Part shown: in pieces, positions 45,880 through 56,338 of the stretch | How positions within the stretch are numbered: position 1 is the stretch's first letter | How the letters are laid out: every line of letters begins with the position of its first letter | Assembly (NCBI GenBank): GCA_027592755.1 | Contig: JAQCLE010000013.1 | Location: 1-58,893 of the forward strand | DNA: 58,893 bases | DNA from: Bacteroidota bacterium | GTDB taxonomy: Bacteria; Bacteroidota; Bacteroidia; Cytophagales; Cyclobacteriaceae | Direction of reading: 5' to 3' | Notes under the pieces: generated by a model | Database searches by the model: none | What the model was told of the DNA's origin: nothing | Seen by the model: the letters and a program-made list of their open reading frames with translations, nothing else | Program-made: the position numbers and the translations under genes

Positions 45880-46752
45880 ATGTATCGAGACATCTTATTC
45901 ATTGTAAACCCAAAAGCAGGTAATCAGAAGTCGGTTGAAAGACTCATTGAGGATGAATTTGTTGATCATAAGGGTACTGTCCAAATCATTACTACAATGC
46001 ACCGTGGTCATGCTGCAGAGATTGCCGCTGAGAATAGGTCTTTTTTCAAAACCATAGTTGCAGTGGGTGGGGACGGCACAATTAACGAGGTGGCGTCACA
46101 GCTGGTTCACAGTGATGTTAAAATGGGAATTGTACCCCGAGGTTCAGGTAATGGGCTTTCTTATTTTCTCGGTATTCCGGTAAATCTATCTCAGGCGCTT
46201 CAACTTGTTAGGGATGGAGATTCTCGGATAATTGATACCATGAAACTTAATGAAAGATGTTTTGTTAACATGGCTGGGATTGGATTTGATGCGCATGTAG
46301 CCAATATCTTTAATGAGTTTGGTTCTCGTGGATTTGCATCATATATCAGGATTGTAATCCGTGAGTTTTTAAAATATCCCGGGATTTCATATGAGGTAAA
46401 AACAAACATAGGTTCGAGACTTGAAGAAGCATTTGTGCTGAGTTTTGCGAATTCGTCTCAGTATGGGAATAATGCCCATATTGCACCGTATGCTCTTATC
46501 GATGATGGTCTTATTGATATATGTAAGGTTGCAAAATTTCCTGGCACATCGGCTCTGGGGATTGTTTTGAAACTATTTCGAGGGAATATTCACAAATCCA
46601 GGTATTATTCATATCATCAAACGAGCGAGTTTAACATCAATTCTAAAAATGACTTGATAGCACATATTGATGGTGAGCCGATTTGGGTCGGGAAACAAAT
46701 CCAAGTCAAGGTGATACCTAAAAGCCTGAAAGTTATCATGAGAAAGAATTGA
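45880..46752 (+). CDS. Diacylglycerol/lipid kinase family protein (YegS/DgkB-like)
   Basis: The 290-residue protein has the kinase signatures: FIVNPKAGNQKS (start), VGGDGTINEVASQL (residues 66-80, nucleotide-binding) and GSGNGLSYFLGIP. GIGFDAHVA and the C-terminal beta domain (about residues 140-285) complete the fold. Members phosphorylate diacylglycerol or other lipids in the membrane; the exact lipid is not clear. It probably shares a transcript with the Nudix gene upstream. Confidence 0.9.
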   Translation: MYRDILFIVNPKAGNQKSVERLIEDEFVDHKGTVQIITTMHRGHAAEIAAENRSFFKTIVAVGGDGTINEVASQLVHSDVKMGIVPRGSGNGLSYFLGIPVNLSQALQLVRDGDSRIIDTMKLNERCFVNMAGIGFDAHVANIFNEFGSRGFASYIRIVIREFLKYPGISYEVKTNIGSRLEEAFVLSFANSSQYGNNAHIAPYALIDDGLIDICKVAKFPGTSALGIVLKLFRGNIHKSRYYSYHQTSEFNINSKNDLIAHIDGEPIWVGKQIQVKVIPKSLKVIMRKN

Positions 46753-46872
46753 TTATTGCCCGATTGCAGGGTTCTTAAATTAAAACTAGTTACTCAAGGG
46801 ATTGAGTTTAAATTAAAAATTGGATATTTTTAAGAAATATTCGTCCCTAAAATAATTTGAAACACATACAGA

Positions 46873-47643
46873 ATGAATTTAGTTAAAGGATTTTTGAAAT
46901 TTCTTGGAGGAGAAGAAGGCGAAGATAAAGCCATGCTGCTCCTATTAGGTCAAGGTTTCTTCATGGGTGTATTTATTGCAACCTACCAGGTTGGTGCAGA
47001 AACACTATTTATCTCAGAATTGGGTGATGAGTTGCTTTCTGAGTCATTTTTTGCTGCGGGTATTATGGGTGTGATCACAACAGTAATATTTGTGTGGTTT
47101 CAACGGTTCATCAGGTTCTCTATTCTTGCGATATCAACTTCATTTATAATATTAGTATTTGTTGTGGGTCTAAGAATTGCATATTTCACTATTCCTTGGC
47201 CTTACTGGTCATTTGTTCAATTTGTAATGATAGGCCCGGCTTCGGTTCTTATAATCCTGAGTTTTTGGGGAATTTTTGGGCGTATGTTTAATTTGAGACA
47301 ATCGAAGCGAATTATTGGTGGAATAGATACAGGGCAACTTTCTGCAACCGTAATCGCCTTCTTTTCAATACCAATCATTTCAAGCGTGCTCGACAGTGAT
47401 ACTCATGACCTGTTGATAGCAGCAACAATATCATGTTTTGGGGTTTTCTTCTTTACAATCTGGATAGTACGGGTTTTTAATCTCGACGCTGCCACAAAAG
47501 TGAAGCATGGGGAAGAAAAGGCTAATACCGTAAATTTTCTGACACTGTTTAAAGACAAATACTTAAGAATGATGTGCCTCTTCCTTGCTTTCTCAATGGC
47601 TGCTGGAACATTTGTCGAATATACCTTCTACACAGCCACGTAG
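46873..47643 (+). CDS. N-terminal half of an interrupted NTT-like transporter/HEAT protein
   Basis: This 256-residue frame holds six or so membrane helices (about residues 20-215) that recall the nucleotide-transporter (ADP/ATP translocase) or MFS-type fold. It ends at TAG 47641-47643, and the next codons ACA ATG continue the same frame into 47647. The two halves together make a 1084-residue protein. The change looks like one base change (for example CAG or GAG to TAG). Confidence 0.75.
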   Translation: MNLVKGFLKFLGGEEGEDKAMLLLLGQGFFMGVFIATYQVGAETLFISELGDELLSESFFAAGIMGVITTVIFVWFQRFIRFSILAISTSFIILVFVVGLRIAYFTIPWPYWSFVQFVMIGPASVLIILSFWGIFGRMFNLRQSKRIIGGIDTGQLSATVIAFFSIPIISSVLDSDTHDLLIAATISCFGVFFFTIWIVRVFNLDAATKVKHGEEKANTVNFLTLFKDKYLRMMCLFLAFSMAAGTFVEYTFYTAT

Positions 47644-47646
47644 ACA

Positions 47647-50127
47647 ATGTACCCTGATGAGCAAGAATTGAAAACATTTCTTTCCTTTTTTAATGGATTA
47701 GTTATGCTACTTAGTTTTTTTATTCAGAGTTTTATAAATGATATCATTATGGGAAGATATGGTTTGAGGGTGTCACTTATGGTAATGCCGTTTATTCTTA
47801 TACTCTTTGCCATTGGAGCCATTATTTCCGGCCATGGATTTGGGTATTCAGAGAAAAATGAAGATTTTATCCTCTTCTTCTTGTTTGCAGCATCGGGTAA
47901 CCTATTAACACTTGCCCTAAAAGACGCTCTCGAGAGCCCAGCTTTTAAAATGTTCTTCCTGCCACTTGACATTAAGATCAGGTTTGATATTCAGACAAGG
48001 ATCGAGGGTGTGGTGAGTGAGATTGCAAAATTTGCAGCTGGTGGCGTTCTTATAATCATGGGTACTCTTGTTTGGTTTAAGCTAATTCACTATTCATATT
48101 TGGCGATTTTGATTGCCGCAATCGTTGTTTATTTCGCAGATAGATTATTCCAGGAATATAAGAAAACCCTGAAAATTGCTTTGGAAGGTCAGAAGGAGAA
48201 ACTTCGTGGGAGGGGTCATCGCAATGAGCACGATACTGTCAATGTATTGAAAACAGAAATCGAAAGTGAGGAAACAAATAAAGTAATTACGGCACTTAAG
48301 CTAATGGAGCGGATGGAGCCGGTATTAATAGAAGACTCGCTTATTCACGAGCTTGATCACCCCGAGCCTGCGGTAAGGAAATTTGCTTACAACAAATTGG
48401 GACAGAGAAACTGCTTCACTTATTTTGATGACATTCATGAGAGGGCTTCTCGTGAAAAAGATGAGGACGTTAAGAAGGAAGCTCTGGGTGCTTTACGGTT
48501 GATGCAAAAGGCCACAAAGTTTGAATTATCAATGGATGGAGTAAGGAAACTCGTAAGGTCAACTGAGGCTGAAGACCGCGTATTTATCGCTCAGGTATTG
48601 AGAAAACTGGATGATGAAAAATACATTCCTTCTATGATTGAACTGTTGCGAGATATTAATCCAAGAGTCAGGAATGCAGCAATAGTGACTTCAGGTAAAC
48701 TACATCGACCTGAATTGTGGCCAATTCTTATAGAGAATCTCTCAGTGAGTGCTTACAGTAATTCTGCTGATAGCGCACTTATTGGTGCTGGCGAACCAGC
48801 TTTTCATACAGTTGATACGGCATTTTACAAGACAAACCAGTATCTGGAAACAATGATTAGAGTAGTCCAGATATTGGATAGAATTGGTGGAAGACGAGCT
48901 ACTGATTTATTATGGAAGAAGATAGAGTTTCCCGACAGAAGGATTGTCTCAAAAATCCTTCTGGCATTAAGTCACAATGGTTACCAGGCCAAAGATTTTC
49001 AGGCAGCCAGAATTAAGATCGCCATTGAGGAGCGGGTTGGTGATGTTGCTTGGAATATCAAGGCTGTTCAGGATATCCCTCATGATCATCCGCTGGATAA
49101 GGAGTTGTTGGAGGCTATCAATGAAGAAAACCGGCAGAATTATGAAAATATTTTTATGCTCTTAGCGATGATTTATGATCCGCAGAGTGTCCAGCTGGTT
49201 AGGGAAAACCTACGATTGGCAACCATTGACAGTATTGCCTTTGCGGTTGAATCCCTGGATATCTTTTTAGAGGATGAATTAAAACCGAAAATATTCCCGG
49301 TTATGGATGAGATGAAGGATGAGGATCGGTTAGCGAAGCTTTTGAATTTTTATCCTCCAGAAGAATTTTCATCATATAGTGATTTACTTCTCCAAATTAT
49401 CAACAGAGATTACAATCACATTAACAGATGGACTAAAACTATTGCAATACAAAGATTGGTGGAAATTGAGGGAACAACTGTCACCGATGATTTGATTGCG
49501 AATCTTTTCAATCCAGATCCACTTATTCTTCAAACTACTGCATGGGCAATATATAGGTTGGACAAGAAGGTATACCATTTCCAAACTGGAAGAATCGATG
49601 GAACCATTAAAAAAGATCTTGATAAGCAAATATTACCACCCGTATTCAAGGATGGTGATGAAGATTATCATCAGAAACAGTACCTGATTGAGATATCTGC
49701 AATTCTGAAAGGTCTGGATTTATTCAAAGGTGTACCTGGTATAATTTTAGCCGATCTAGCTGAATGTGTTGAAGAGATTAAACTCCGGCCAGATCATACC
49801 ATTATTGAAAAGGGTTCCGGAGGGAACGAGCCTATTTATATATTGTTGACTGGTAAATTGAAAGTTCATAATGGGGAGGAAGTTGCTGCGATTCTTGAAC
49901 CAATAAGCATTGTTGGAGAAAAACACATTGTTTCTGACGATATATTCGAGCACTCTGTTACGACAATTGAAGATTCCATCCTATTGGTAATTGCAAAGGA
50001 TGATTTCTATGATATCATGTCAAAGAATATTTTGCTTGTTGAAGCGATGCTAGGAGTTATTGAAACCGATCGTGAAATTATTGATCTGGATGAAAGCTTG
50101 TATGCTAATCAGATGGTTTTTAACTAG
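47647..50127 (+). CDS. C-terminal part of the transporter: membrane, HEAT-repeat and cyclic-nucleotide-binding domains
   Basis: The 826 residues hold five to six more helices (residues 10-185), a long array of HEAT-type repeats (about residues 195-640; patterns such as EPAVRKFAYNKLGQ and NPRVRNAAIVTSGKL), and a cyclic-nucleotide-binding-like beta-roll (about residues 690-805; GSGGNEPIYILLTGKLKVHNG and the closing VIAKDDFYDIM). The Arg of the phosphate-binding cassette is not obvious, so ligand binding is uncertain. It starts at an ATG four bases after TAG 47641 and is in frame with the upstream half. Related genes in Bacteroidota encode one continuous protein, I believe; this should be checked. 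Confidence 0.8.
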   Translation: MYPDEQELKTFLSFFNGLVMLLSFFIQSFINDIIMGRYGLRVSLMVMPFILILFAIGAIISGHGFGYSEKNEDFILFFLFAASGNLLTLALKDALESPAFKMFFLPLDIKIRFDIQTRIEGVVSEIAKFAAGGVLIIMGTLVWFKLIHYSYLAILIAAIVVYFADRLFQEYKKTLKIALEGQKEKLRGRGHRNEHDTVNVLKTEIESEETNKVITALKLMERMEPVLIEDSLIHELDHPEPAVRKFAYNKLGQRNCFTYFDDIHERASREKDEDVKKEALGALRLMQKATKFELSMDGVRKLVRSTEAEDRVFIAQVLRKLDDEKYIPSMIELLRDINPRVRNAAIVTSGKLHRPELWPILIENLSVSAYSNSADSALIGAGEPAFHTVDTAFYKTNQYLETMIRVVQILDRIGGRRATDLLWKKIEFPDRRIVSKILLALSHNGYQAKDFQAARIKIAIEERVGDVAWNIKAVQDIPHDHPLDKELLEAINEENRQNYENIFMLLAMIYDPQSVQLVRENLRLATIDSIAFAVESLDIFLEDELKPKIFPVMDEMKDEDRLAKLLNFYPPEEFSSYSDLLLQIINRDYNHINRWTKTIAIQRLVEIEGTTVTDDLIANLFNPDPLILQTTAWAIYRLDKKVYHFQTGRIDGTIKKDLDKQILPPVFKDGDEDYHQKQYLIEISAILKGLDLFKGVPGIILADLAECVEEIKLRPDHTIIEKGSGGNEPIYILLTGKLKVHNGEEVAAILEPISIVGEKHIVSDDIFEHSVTTIEDSILLVIAKDDFYDIMSKNILLVEAMLGVIETDREIIDLDESLYANQMVFN

Positions 50128-50150
50128 GTCGCATAAGATTTACAAATACA

Positions 50151-50184
50151 AACCCACGGACATTTTGGTTGGTGGGTTTTTTTT
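50151..50184 (+). terminator. Intrinsic terminator after the HEAT-repeat gene
   Basis: AACCCAC (50151-50157) and GTGGGTT (50172-50178) form a 7-bp stem, and eight T's follow (50177-50184). It separates this gene from menE. Confidence 0.88.
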
Positions 50185-50241
50185 ATTATCAAACGAAGTT
50201 AGAAGTTAACTCTAATAAAATAGGGTCGACATCCTATCCTA

Positions 50242-51327
50242 ATGAGCCAACTGATCACAATAGCAAATAAGCAATATCCATTACTTGATCTACTCAGCAA
50301 GCGTAATTCATGGAATCAATTCAGTGATTATGATCAGCAAGTGCTTCAATACTTGCTTAGTTGGGTAAATGACCAGCAGGTATTTTCTCTAATAACTTCG
50401 GGATCTACAGGAAAACCAAAACATTTAAAACTTTCGAAAGATAGTATAACGAAAAGTGCAAATAGAACTATCAGATATTTTAATTTATCCGAAGAAGATA
50501 AAGCCTTAATATGTATTGATATTAAATATATCGGAGGAATGATGATGCTTTTTCGGTGTATGCTATCGGGGATGGATATTATCGTTACTTCACCAACCGA
50601 TGATCCACTTGGTGGGATATCAGATGAAATGAGACCAACCTTCCTTGCGATTGTCCCGCTTCAGTTGCAAAATATTCTTAATCGATCTGCAAGTAAAAAG
50701 CTATCTAATCTCAAGGCTGTCATTGTAGGAGGCGGTCCCATTAGTGATGGTTTGAGGCAGCAATGCTTAAATTCTAAATTACCTATTTACCATACATTTG
50801 GTATGACAGAAACGGTATCACATATAGCATTGTGCAAACTTGATTCAACTGAGAATAACTATGAATTACTTCCGGGCATAAAAATAAAATGTGATGATCA
50901 GAAACGATTGATGATCATGTCAGACATGATGGTCAATCAGTGGATTACTACAAATGATGTCGTTGAAATTGTTGATGATACCCGCTTTAAATGGTTGGGG
51001 CGGTTAGATAATGTGATAAATTCTGGAGGGATTAAAATTCATCCGGAAATGGTTGAACCTATAATTTCTCATTATTTGTTTCGAACAGGCCTTCAAGGCA
51101 GGTCATTTCTTTCAGGGGTACCGGATTTGAAATATGGAAAAAGAGCGGTACTAATGTACGAGGGGAGACTAGACGCCGATCAAAAAGCTGATTTAGTTGG
51201 AAAATTGAAAATATTACTACCCCGGTATCAATATCCCAGGGAGGTTTGGTGTATTCAAAAGTTTTTGGAAACTGAAACAGGTAAGATTAAAAGACAAGAA
51301 ACGATGGACAGTTATCTTAATAAGTAA
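50242..51327 (+). CDS. menE: o-Succinylbenzoate-CoA ligase (AMP-forming)
   Basis: The 361-residue protein activates o-succinylbenzoate in menaquinone synthesis. TSGSTGKPKHLKLS is the AMP-binding P-loop, YHTFGMTETVSHIAL the A5 motif, and LGRLDNVINSGGIKIHPE the A8 hinge; a Lys near GKIKRQE is the A10 catalytic Lys. The N-terminal part is short, as usual for Bacteroidota MenE. No other men gene is in the window. It overlaps porU2 by 16 bases, tail to tail. Confidence 0.87.
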   Translation: MSQLITIANKQYPLLDLLSKRNSWNQFSDYDQQVLQYLLSWVNDQQVFSLITSGSTGKPKHLKLSKDSITKSANRTIRYFNLSEEDKALICIDIKYIGGMMMLFRCMLSGMDIIVTSPTDDPLGGISDEMRPTFLAIVPLQLQNILNRSASKKLSNLKAVIVGGGPISDGLRQQCLNSKLPIYHTFGMTETVSHIALCKLDSTENNYELLPGIKIKCDDQKRLMIMSDMMVNQWITTNDVVEIVDDTRFKWLGRLDNVINSGGIKIHPEMVEPIISHYLFRTGLQGRSFLSGVPDLKYGKRAVLMYEGRLDADQKADLVGKLKILLPRYQYPREVWCIQKFLETETGKIKRQETMDSYLNK

Positions 51328-54300
51328 ATTTTACCAAATCCATTTTTAAAGGCACGATCAGCCGAGGTATTTCTACGCTCTATTCTCTGCCCATTACTTC
51401 TTAATGATACTTTATATAAATAGACACCAGTTGCCAACTGGTCACCAAATTCGTCACGCCCATCCCAGGCGAAATCTGTGAGATTATTGCCGATTTTAAT
51501 AGGTCCCAACTCATCCTGGGTTATCTCACGCACTATCTTGCCGCTCACAGTCATTATTTGAATCTTGATTTGATCTGGTATTTCGCTTCCTGTGAGCGTA
51601 AAAACAAATCGTGTATTGGTAGAGAAGGGGTTTGGGTATGGATAAAAATTCGTAATTGTTGATTCATTAATAACTTCAAAATTGATTTGATAGGGTTGTA
51701 CACCCGATTGGTTTCCACTGGCATCGGAGGCTTGAACTCTTAAGGTATAAATACCGTCTGTCAGGTTAACAGGATTATATGTAATTTGAAAGTCAGTATT
51801 TTCAGTTGCAGTTGTTATAATCATTTCCGGACTTGAAAAGTTTATTCGCTCAAAATCGCAACCAGTCTCATAGGGCCGTTTCAATGAGATGTCAATGCCA
51901 GTGGTATCTTGTTTAAAAAGATATGGATTTTCATCCTTTAATCTTATCAGAATGTTTGGGTTTGGGGCTATAATATCCCCATCTAAAATATAGATACCAT
52001 CAAACGTTACGTCCAGTATCGGATTGGTCAAATCTCCTTTTACGGTTAAGAATCCCGATAGATTGAGAATGTTATTATTGATTGTGACCTCTGGTTGCAA
52101 ACTTTGATTAACAAATACATTCATATCATTCACTCCTAATATCTCCAATGTGTTGACCGGAAAATTAAATATCGCTGAATCTTCACTCACAATAGCAGGC
52201 AGCTTGATATCCCTAAAAGACGTAGATCGCTGATCCTGGTTAAAAACTGATAACCGAACGTTTAATGAATCGGGGAAGTCAATATCGGAGATATTTTTGA
52301 AATAATAATTTGTTTCAAAATCAGCGCCTGCCTGGAGTTCAATATTGTCATTCTCCAATATTTGAGGGTCAGAAGTCAACAAAATCCCCTCTGATACCCC
52401 CTTGAAAGTTACCTGCCATTTCTTTAATTGTGGGGGTGTTTTATTTATCACGTCTGAGTTGTCATACCGCACTTTTAAAAAGGGAAAAATATCAGCGTCA
52501 ATTGAACTTAAGTTAGCGGAAGAGCCACTTATGCCAGAAAAAACTTCATTTTCATTTCCTTGTCTGTCAATTGCTATGATGTCAAAACTATAGGTGTCTG
52601 TTTGAGGCGTTTCTGAAATTGAGACCTTGTTGAAAAATTCTTCCCACATTGATGCAGGCCCGATTCGAGATGTTTTCAGGCTTCCATTTGTAGCGCTGCC
52701 TTCCAAAATGTTTGATAGACTGATACTCTCCGAAGAGGTTCCCGTAATGGCAATTGCATTGCCCTCAGATAATCCTTTTTGAGCAACAATGATAAGTGGT
52801 TGGCCTGTAGTAAGACCATTGAGAAAAGCTGAACTTACCCCTATTGAAGCTAATTTCGCGATGACTTCCGGCTTCCATTCATATTTCAATTCACCAATTG
52901 AGAATAGAATTATAAAATCCCCATCTTTTACGCCATCTATATAGGCATTAAGTTTTAAGGCAGTACCTGAGATTTGTGATTCAAGGATGTTGTTGATAAT
53001 GAATGGAGTTTTACCGCACTTTTGACGATCCTGGGTGGTATTAATCCCAAAAACAAGATAGGCAAATAACGTTGATTGATCAAAGGCGATGGCATTGATA
53101 GAATTTGATCGGCAAATAAGATTAGTCCTAAAATCAACCAGGTATTCCGCGGCATTGAGAAGTAGAGACAGGCTGTCGTATATGACAGGTCCTTCAACAA
53201 ACTTTGTAGTGCCGTGAGTTCGAATTAAGGCATCAAGATTAGTTTGCTCGTATTCCCAACTGTTTGAAATTTCATCTTTTTTGAGACCGTTTTGGTCCAG
53301 CAAATCGAATTGGGAGAAAATAGTTTGTGCCCATCCCTCTGGTGAATTTTCAATATATGTAAATGAACTTTCAGTGTACACATTATCTTCATTTGGTTTG
53401 GGCTCTTTGAATTTTGTCCTCCAGAAAAAGACTGTAGTATCTTGGGAAGGTGATAAGTTAATGTCCCACTCTGCCAACACTTTAAAATCATCTTCCAAGT
53501 GTCTCAGAAGAGGACTATTGAATGTTTTTGTTGTATCTATTTCTAGAATAAAGGAACGCTTATCCGATAATAAATCTGAGGTCTGGGTTATGAATTTAAC
53601 AGGATTAGAAGATTCGACTCCAAAGTTTTTAGGAAAGAGATTTATTGTCGCTCCTGCATTAATAAAGAAATCGATGAGAGCACTATTGTTTGTCTCATTA
53701 ATTTCCGTAATGGCATCATCTTCATCAATAATTACTTCGAATTGATTATTTCCTACACCGGATTGACCGGATATGGAGTTAATAGTAATACCAAGTGTGT
53801 CTTGAAAACTTACGGGTTCAAAAAAAATGGGCCCAAATGTAGTAGTAGAACCATTGTTAAAATGTCTTATTACGGAGGCTTGCAGAGGTTTTGAAGACGT
53901 TACACCATAATTCTTGACAATAAAGTTTACGCTAAAGCTATCCGTTAGTGCATTCACAGGCTCACCATCAAAGGATGTAACATATAGGTTATTAGGGTCG
54001 ATGGCATAATCTGGCAGGTTAGTGCCAAAAAGATGGACGGCAGGATCTCCTTGCAACACAAACTGTTGCACCTGGGCAATAGCGCTTGAGGAAGATCCGA
54101 ATATTTCAATAAAACGACGACTTGCTTCAATTTTTATCTTTCCTACTGATTGGTTGATATATAAAGAATCACCAAATCCCACATCATAAAGCTGGTCCGT
54201 ATATCGTTTCAGTTGAAAGCTTAGGCCGTTGTCACTGTGGGCGATGTAGCAAATAGCACCTTTTTCGGGAGTGAGTATCCAATCCTCGCCGAGTGATTCC

Positions 54301-56333
54301 ACAGTACCAAAAACATCTCCTGAATTACATCCATTCACAATTATTGAAGGGTATTTTCCTTTGTTGGTGTAACCAAAGTTTGGGTCTGAGACTCTACCGA
54401 TATCCACATCAGATCCATTTGGACCCGAGTGCCCAAAGAAGGTAATTAATCCAACGCCTTTGTTGACTGCATCGGAAATATTGAATAATTCAACAGGGCT
54501 ACTGGATTGTTTACTAACTGTTTCAACATGACCTCCCAGAAAATCACTTTCTGCGATAGCTTTAAAACCGTCAACACTGCTTTTGAATGAAACAAGTTCT
54601 GAAGGAGTAGTGCCTCCACTCAAATGTATTAGGGTTTTACGTCCAAGATTATCGAAAGAAGCCTGCTCCATCTCAATTACTTTATCGAGATAAGCCAGAA
54701 CGTCGTCCGGCGTTCTGGCGGTTATTCTTCCGGTGGCTATAGGAGATTCAAACACCGAATTACCCAGCCCTGCTGTCAATGCAATATCGGAACCAGGAAC
54801 ACCCATGGTTGGAACCAGATGGGCGAGGTTGCTAGCAGCCAATTGCTCTGTTGTTTTTCGAAATGGATTTTGCAACATATCCAGAGCTTCACCGATTATA
54901 AACAGATTATCCAAATTTCCCTGTAGCATGAAATTGACAAATCTTCTTATGGCAAGGGGAGAGTACTCGCCATAGTTAAACTGGTTATAGAGATTGTTAA
55001 TTTCTGCGACGTACACTTTGTGAGCTCCCCCCTCTTGACTTTCCCGGTAGTCTCTGTAGGCTTCGACTGGATCAGATAAGCCAGTGGACGTTGATTGCAT
55101 TAAATCCTCATGGGTTAATAGGATATAATCATAATTAGAGGGATTTATAGCTTGAAAATCTACCGATTGAATTTTGAAAGATGAGAGAGCGGAGTTGGTG
55201 GCAATCAAACGCTTCCCATTCATAGTTGAAGAGATTACAGCATCAAAGAGAATAGCTGTTTGGTAGTTGATGCCGATTCTTTGCAGATTATTAGTATCAG
55301 TAATGTCGTAAAGTCGGACATTCCCGGGGGAATTGATTACTTCTATAAAGGATTTATCACCTGCATTTGGTACCAATTCAAAGAGTTTTGTATTGGCAGT
55401 TTCCATATCGGTAGACTGCGCATATTTTAAATCGATAAAGGCAACGGCGGCCCGATCGGCGGCTCCATTTACTCCGAGGACACTAATTCTGACCACAAGG
55501 TCTCCTTGTGCTGATATATCTGCCCATTCAATCTCAGAGGTAAAAAGATTACTGTTGTATCCACTGAATTGAGCATTACCAAGGATCCTCAGATTACTTG
55601 GAGAAGGTCCAACCAAAATATCAATATTATGGCTCAGGTTGTTTTGACCTGTCAGGAGTACTCCCAAAGAGGGTTTATTCGCTGATGGAACGGTATTGAT
55701 AATGTTAGATAGTGTATAGTCAATGCTCTTTCCTAGGCTCACATCCTGCCCAGTCCACCCTTCTCCAAAATCAAAGCTACTTAAGATAACATCACCACTG
55801 GAGTATGTAATGCCCAAATTGTATTCGGATGAGTTAATCACAAGGTTGCTCTTAAAGTGAAATGCCTCTTTTGGTATGTTTGTTACATTTTTTTCGGAAA
55901 AAGAAGTTGCTCTCTTTCCGTTTTGAGGGGATAGTTTCCAGGTTAAAAAATAAGCCGATGAATCCGAGAACAAGCTATATTTTGTATGCGGCTGGGCCGT
56001 TGGATCTGGATATAAAACGGTTTCATTTTGACCATCATTTCGCTGACCATAGAATTCAATGAAATCAGTTGGATCGAAGATTTCATCTTGCTGCCCATCA
56101 AGAATAACGGCTTGTTCAATGCCTCTGTAAAAAAGTTGAATCCTTCTGGGATCGACAGAACTAACTGGAAATCCAACATTCAGGAGGTCATTTTGAGTTA
56201 TCCTGTAAATTCCACTTTCAGCAAGAGAAATTTTGAAATAAGATTGGTTGAAATCTATCCATTCATTACCATATTGTCCGTAAATTGAACTGGCGTTAAT
56301 TAGGAGAATTGTTGAGATTAGTATTTTCCGCAT
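51312..56333 (-). CDS. porU2: PorU2-like type IX secretion sortase (C25 family)
   Basis: The 1673-residue protein has a signal peptide (ASSIYGQYG) and the gingipain-like C25 peptidase core: catalytic His635 in FFGHSGPNG and Cys669 in VNGCNSGDVFG. Upstream beta domains (residues 25-400) begin with EWIDFNQSYFKISLAESGIYRIT, the usual PorU2 opening. After the protease come Ig-like CARDB-type domains and a FlgD-like sorting-type end (residues 1560-1673; YPYPNPFSTNTRFVF and GVYLYKVSLR). It is far longer than classical PorU (about 1100-1300 residues). PorU-type sortases cleave the C-terminal signal of secreted proteins. The PorV-like gene lies just upstream. Confidence 0.87.
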   Translation of the reverse strand: MRKILISTILLINASSIYGQYGNEWIDFNQSYFKISLAESGIYRITQNDLLNVGFPVSSVDPRRIQLFYRGIEQAVILDGQQDEIFDPTDFIEFYGQRNDGQNETVLYPDPTAQPHTKYSLFSDSSAYFLTWKLSPQNGKRATSFSEKNVTNIPKEAFHFKSNLVINSSEYNLGITYSSGDVILSSFDFGEGWTGQDVSLGKSIDYTLSNIINTVPSANKPSLGVLLTGQNNLSHNIDILVGPSPSNLRILGNAQFSGYNSNLFTSEIEWADISAQGDLVVRISVLGVNGAADRAAVAFIDLKYAQSTDMETANTKLFELVPNAGDKSFIEVINSPGNVRLYDITDTNNLQRIGINYQTAILFDAVISSTMNGKRLIATNSALSSFKIQSVDFQAINPSNYDYILLTHEDLMQSTSTGLSDPVEAYRDYRESQEGGAHKVYVAEINNLYNQFNYGEYSPLAIRRFVNFMLQGNLDNLFIIGEALDMLQNPFRKTTEQLAASNLAHLVPTMGVPGSDIALTAGLGNSVFESPIATGRITARTPDDVLAYLDKVIEMEQASFDNLGRKTLIHLSGGTTPSELVSFKSSVDGFKAIAESDFLGGHVETVSKQSSSPVELFNISDAVNKGVGLITFFGHSGPNGSDVDIGRVSDPNFGYTNKGKYPSIIVNGCNSGDVFGTVESLGEDWILTPEKGAICYIAHSDNGLSFQLKRYTDQLYDVGFGDSLYINQSVGKIKIEASRRFIEIFGSSSSAIAQVQQFVLQGDPAVHLFGTNLPDYAIDPNNLYVTSFDGEPVNALTDSFSVNFIVKNYGVTSSKPLQASVIRHFNNGSTTTFGPIFFEPVSFQDTLGITINSISGQSGVGNNQFEVIIDEDDAITEINETNNSALIDFFINAGATINLFPKNFGVESSNPVKFITQTSDLLSDKRSFILEIDTTKTFNSPLLRHLEDDFKVLAEWDINLSPSQDTTVFFWRTKFKEPKPNEDNVYTESSFTYIENSPEGWAQTIFSQFDLLDQNGLKKDEISNSWEYEQTNLDALIRTHGTTKFVEGPVIYDSLSLLLNAAEYLVDFRTNLICRSNSINAIAFDQSTLFAYLVFGINTTQDRQKCGKTPFIINNILESQISGTALKLNAYIDGVKDGDFIILFSIGELKYEWKPEVIAKLASIGVSSAFLNGLTTGQPLIIVAQKGLSEGNAIAITGTSSESISLSNILEGSATNGSLKTSRIGPASMWEEFFNKVSISETPQTDTYSFDIIAIDRQGNENEVFSGISGSSANLSSIDADIFPFLKVRYDNSDVINKTPPQLKKWQVTFKGVSEGILLTSDPQILENDNIELQAGADFETNYYFKNISDIDFPDSLNVRLSVFNQDQRSTSFRDIKLPAIVSEDSAIFNFPVNTLEILGVNDMNVFVNQSLQPEVTINNNILNLSGFLTVKGDLTNPILDVTFDGIYILDGDIIAPNPNILIRLKDENPYLFKQDTTGIDISLKRPYETGCDFERINFSSPEMIITTATENTDFQITYNPVNLTDGIYTLRVQASDASGNQSGVQPYQINFEVINESTITNFYPYPNPFSTNTRFVFTLTGSEIPDQIKIQIMTVSGKIVREITQDELGPIKIGNNLTDFAWDGRDEFGDQLATGVYLYKVSLRSNGQRIERRNTSADRAFKNGFGKIYLLR

Positions 56334-56338
56334 TTTAC

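Noticed and set aside
22110-50127. Stop-codon reassignment (TAG or TGA read as an amino acid)
   Set aside because: TAG, TGA and TAA all end clearly intact genes here (for example TAG at 1463, 9657, 17797 and 50127), and the internal stops are of all three kinds.
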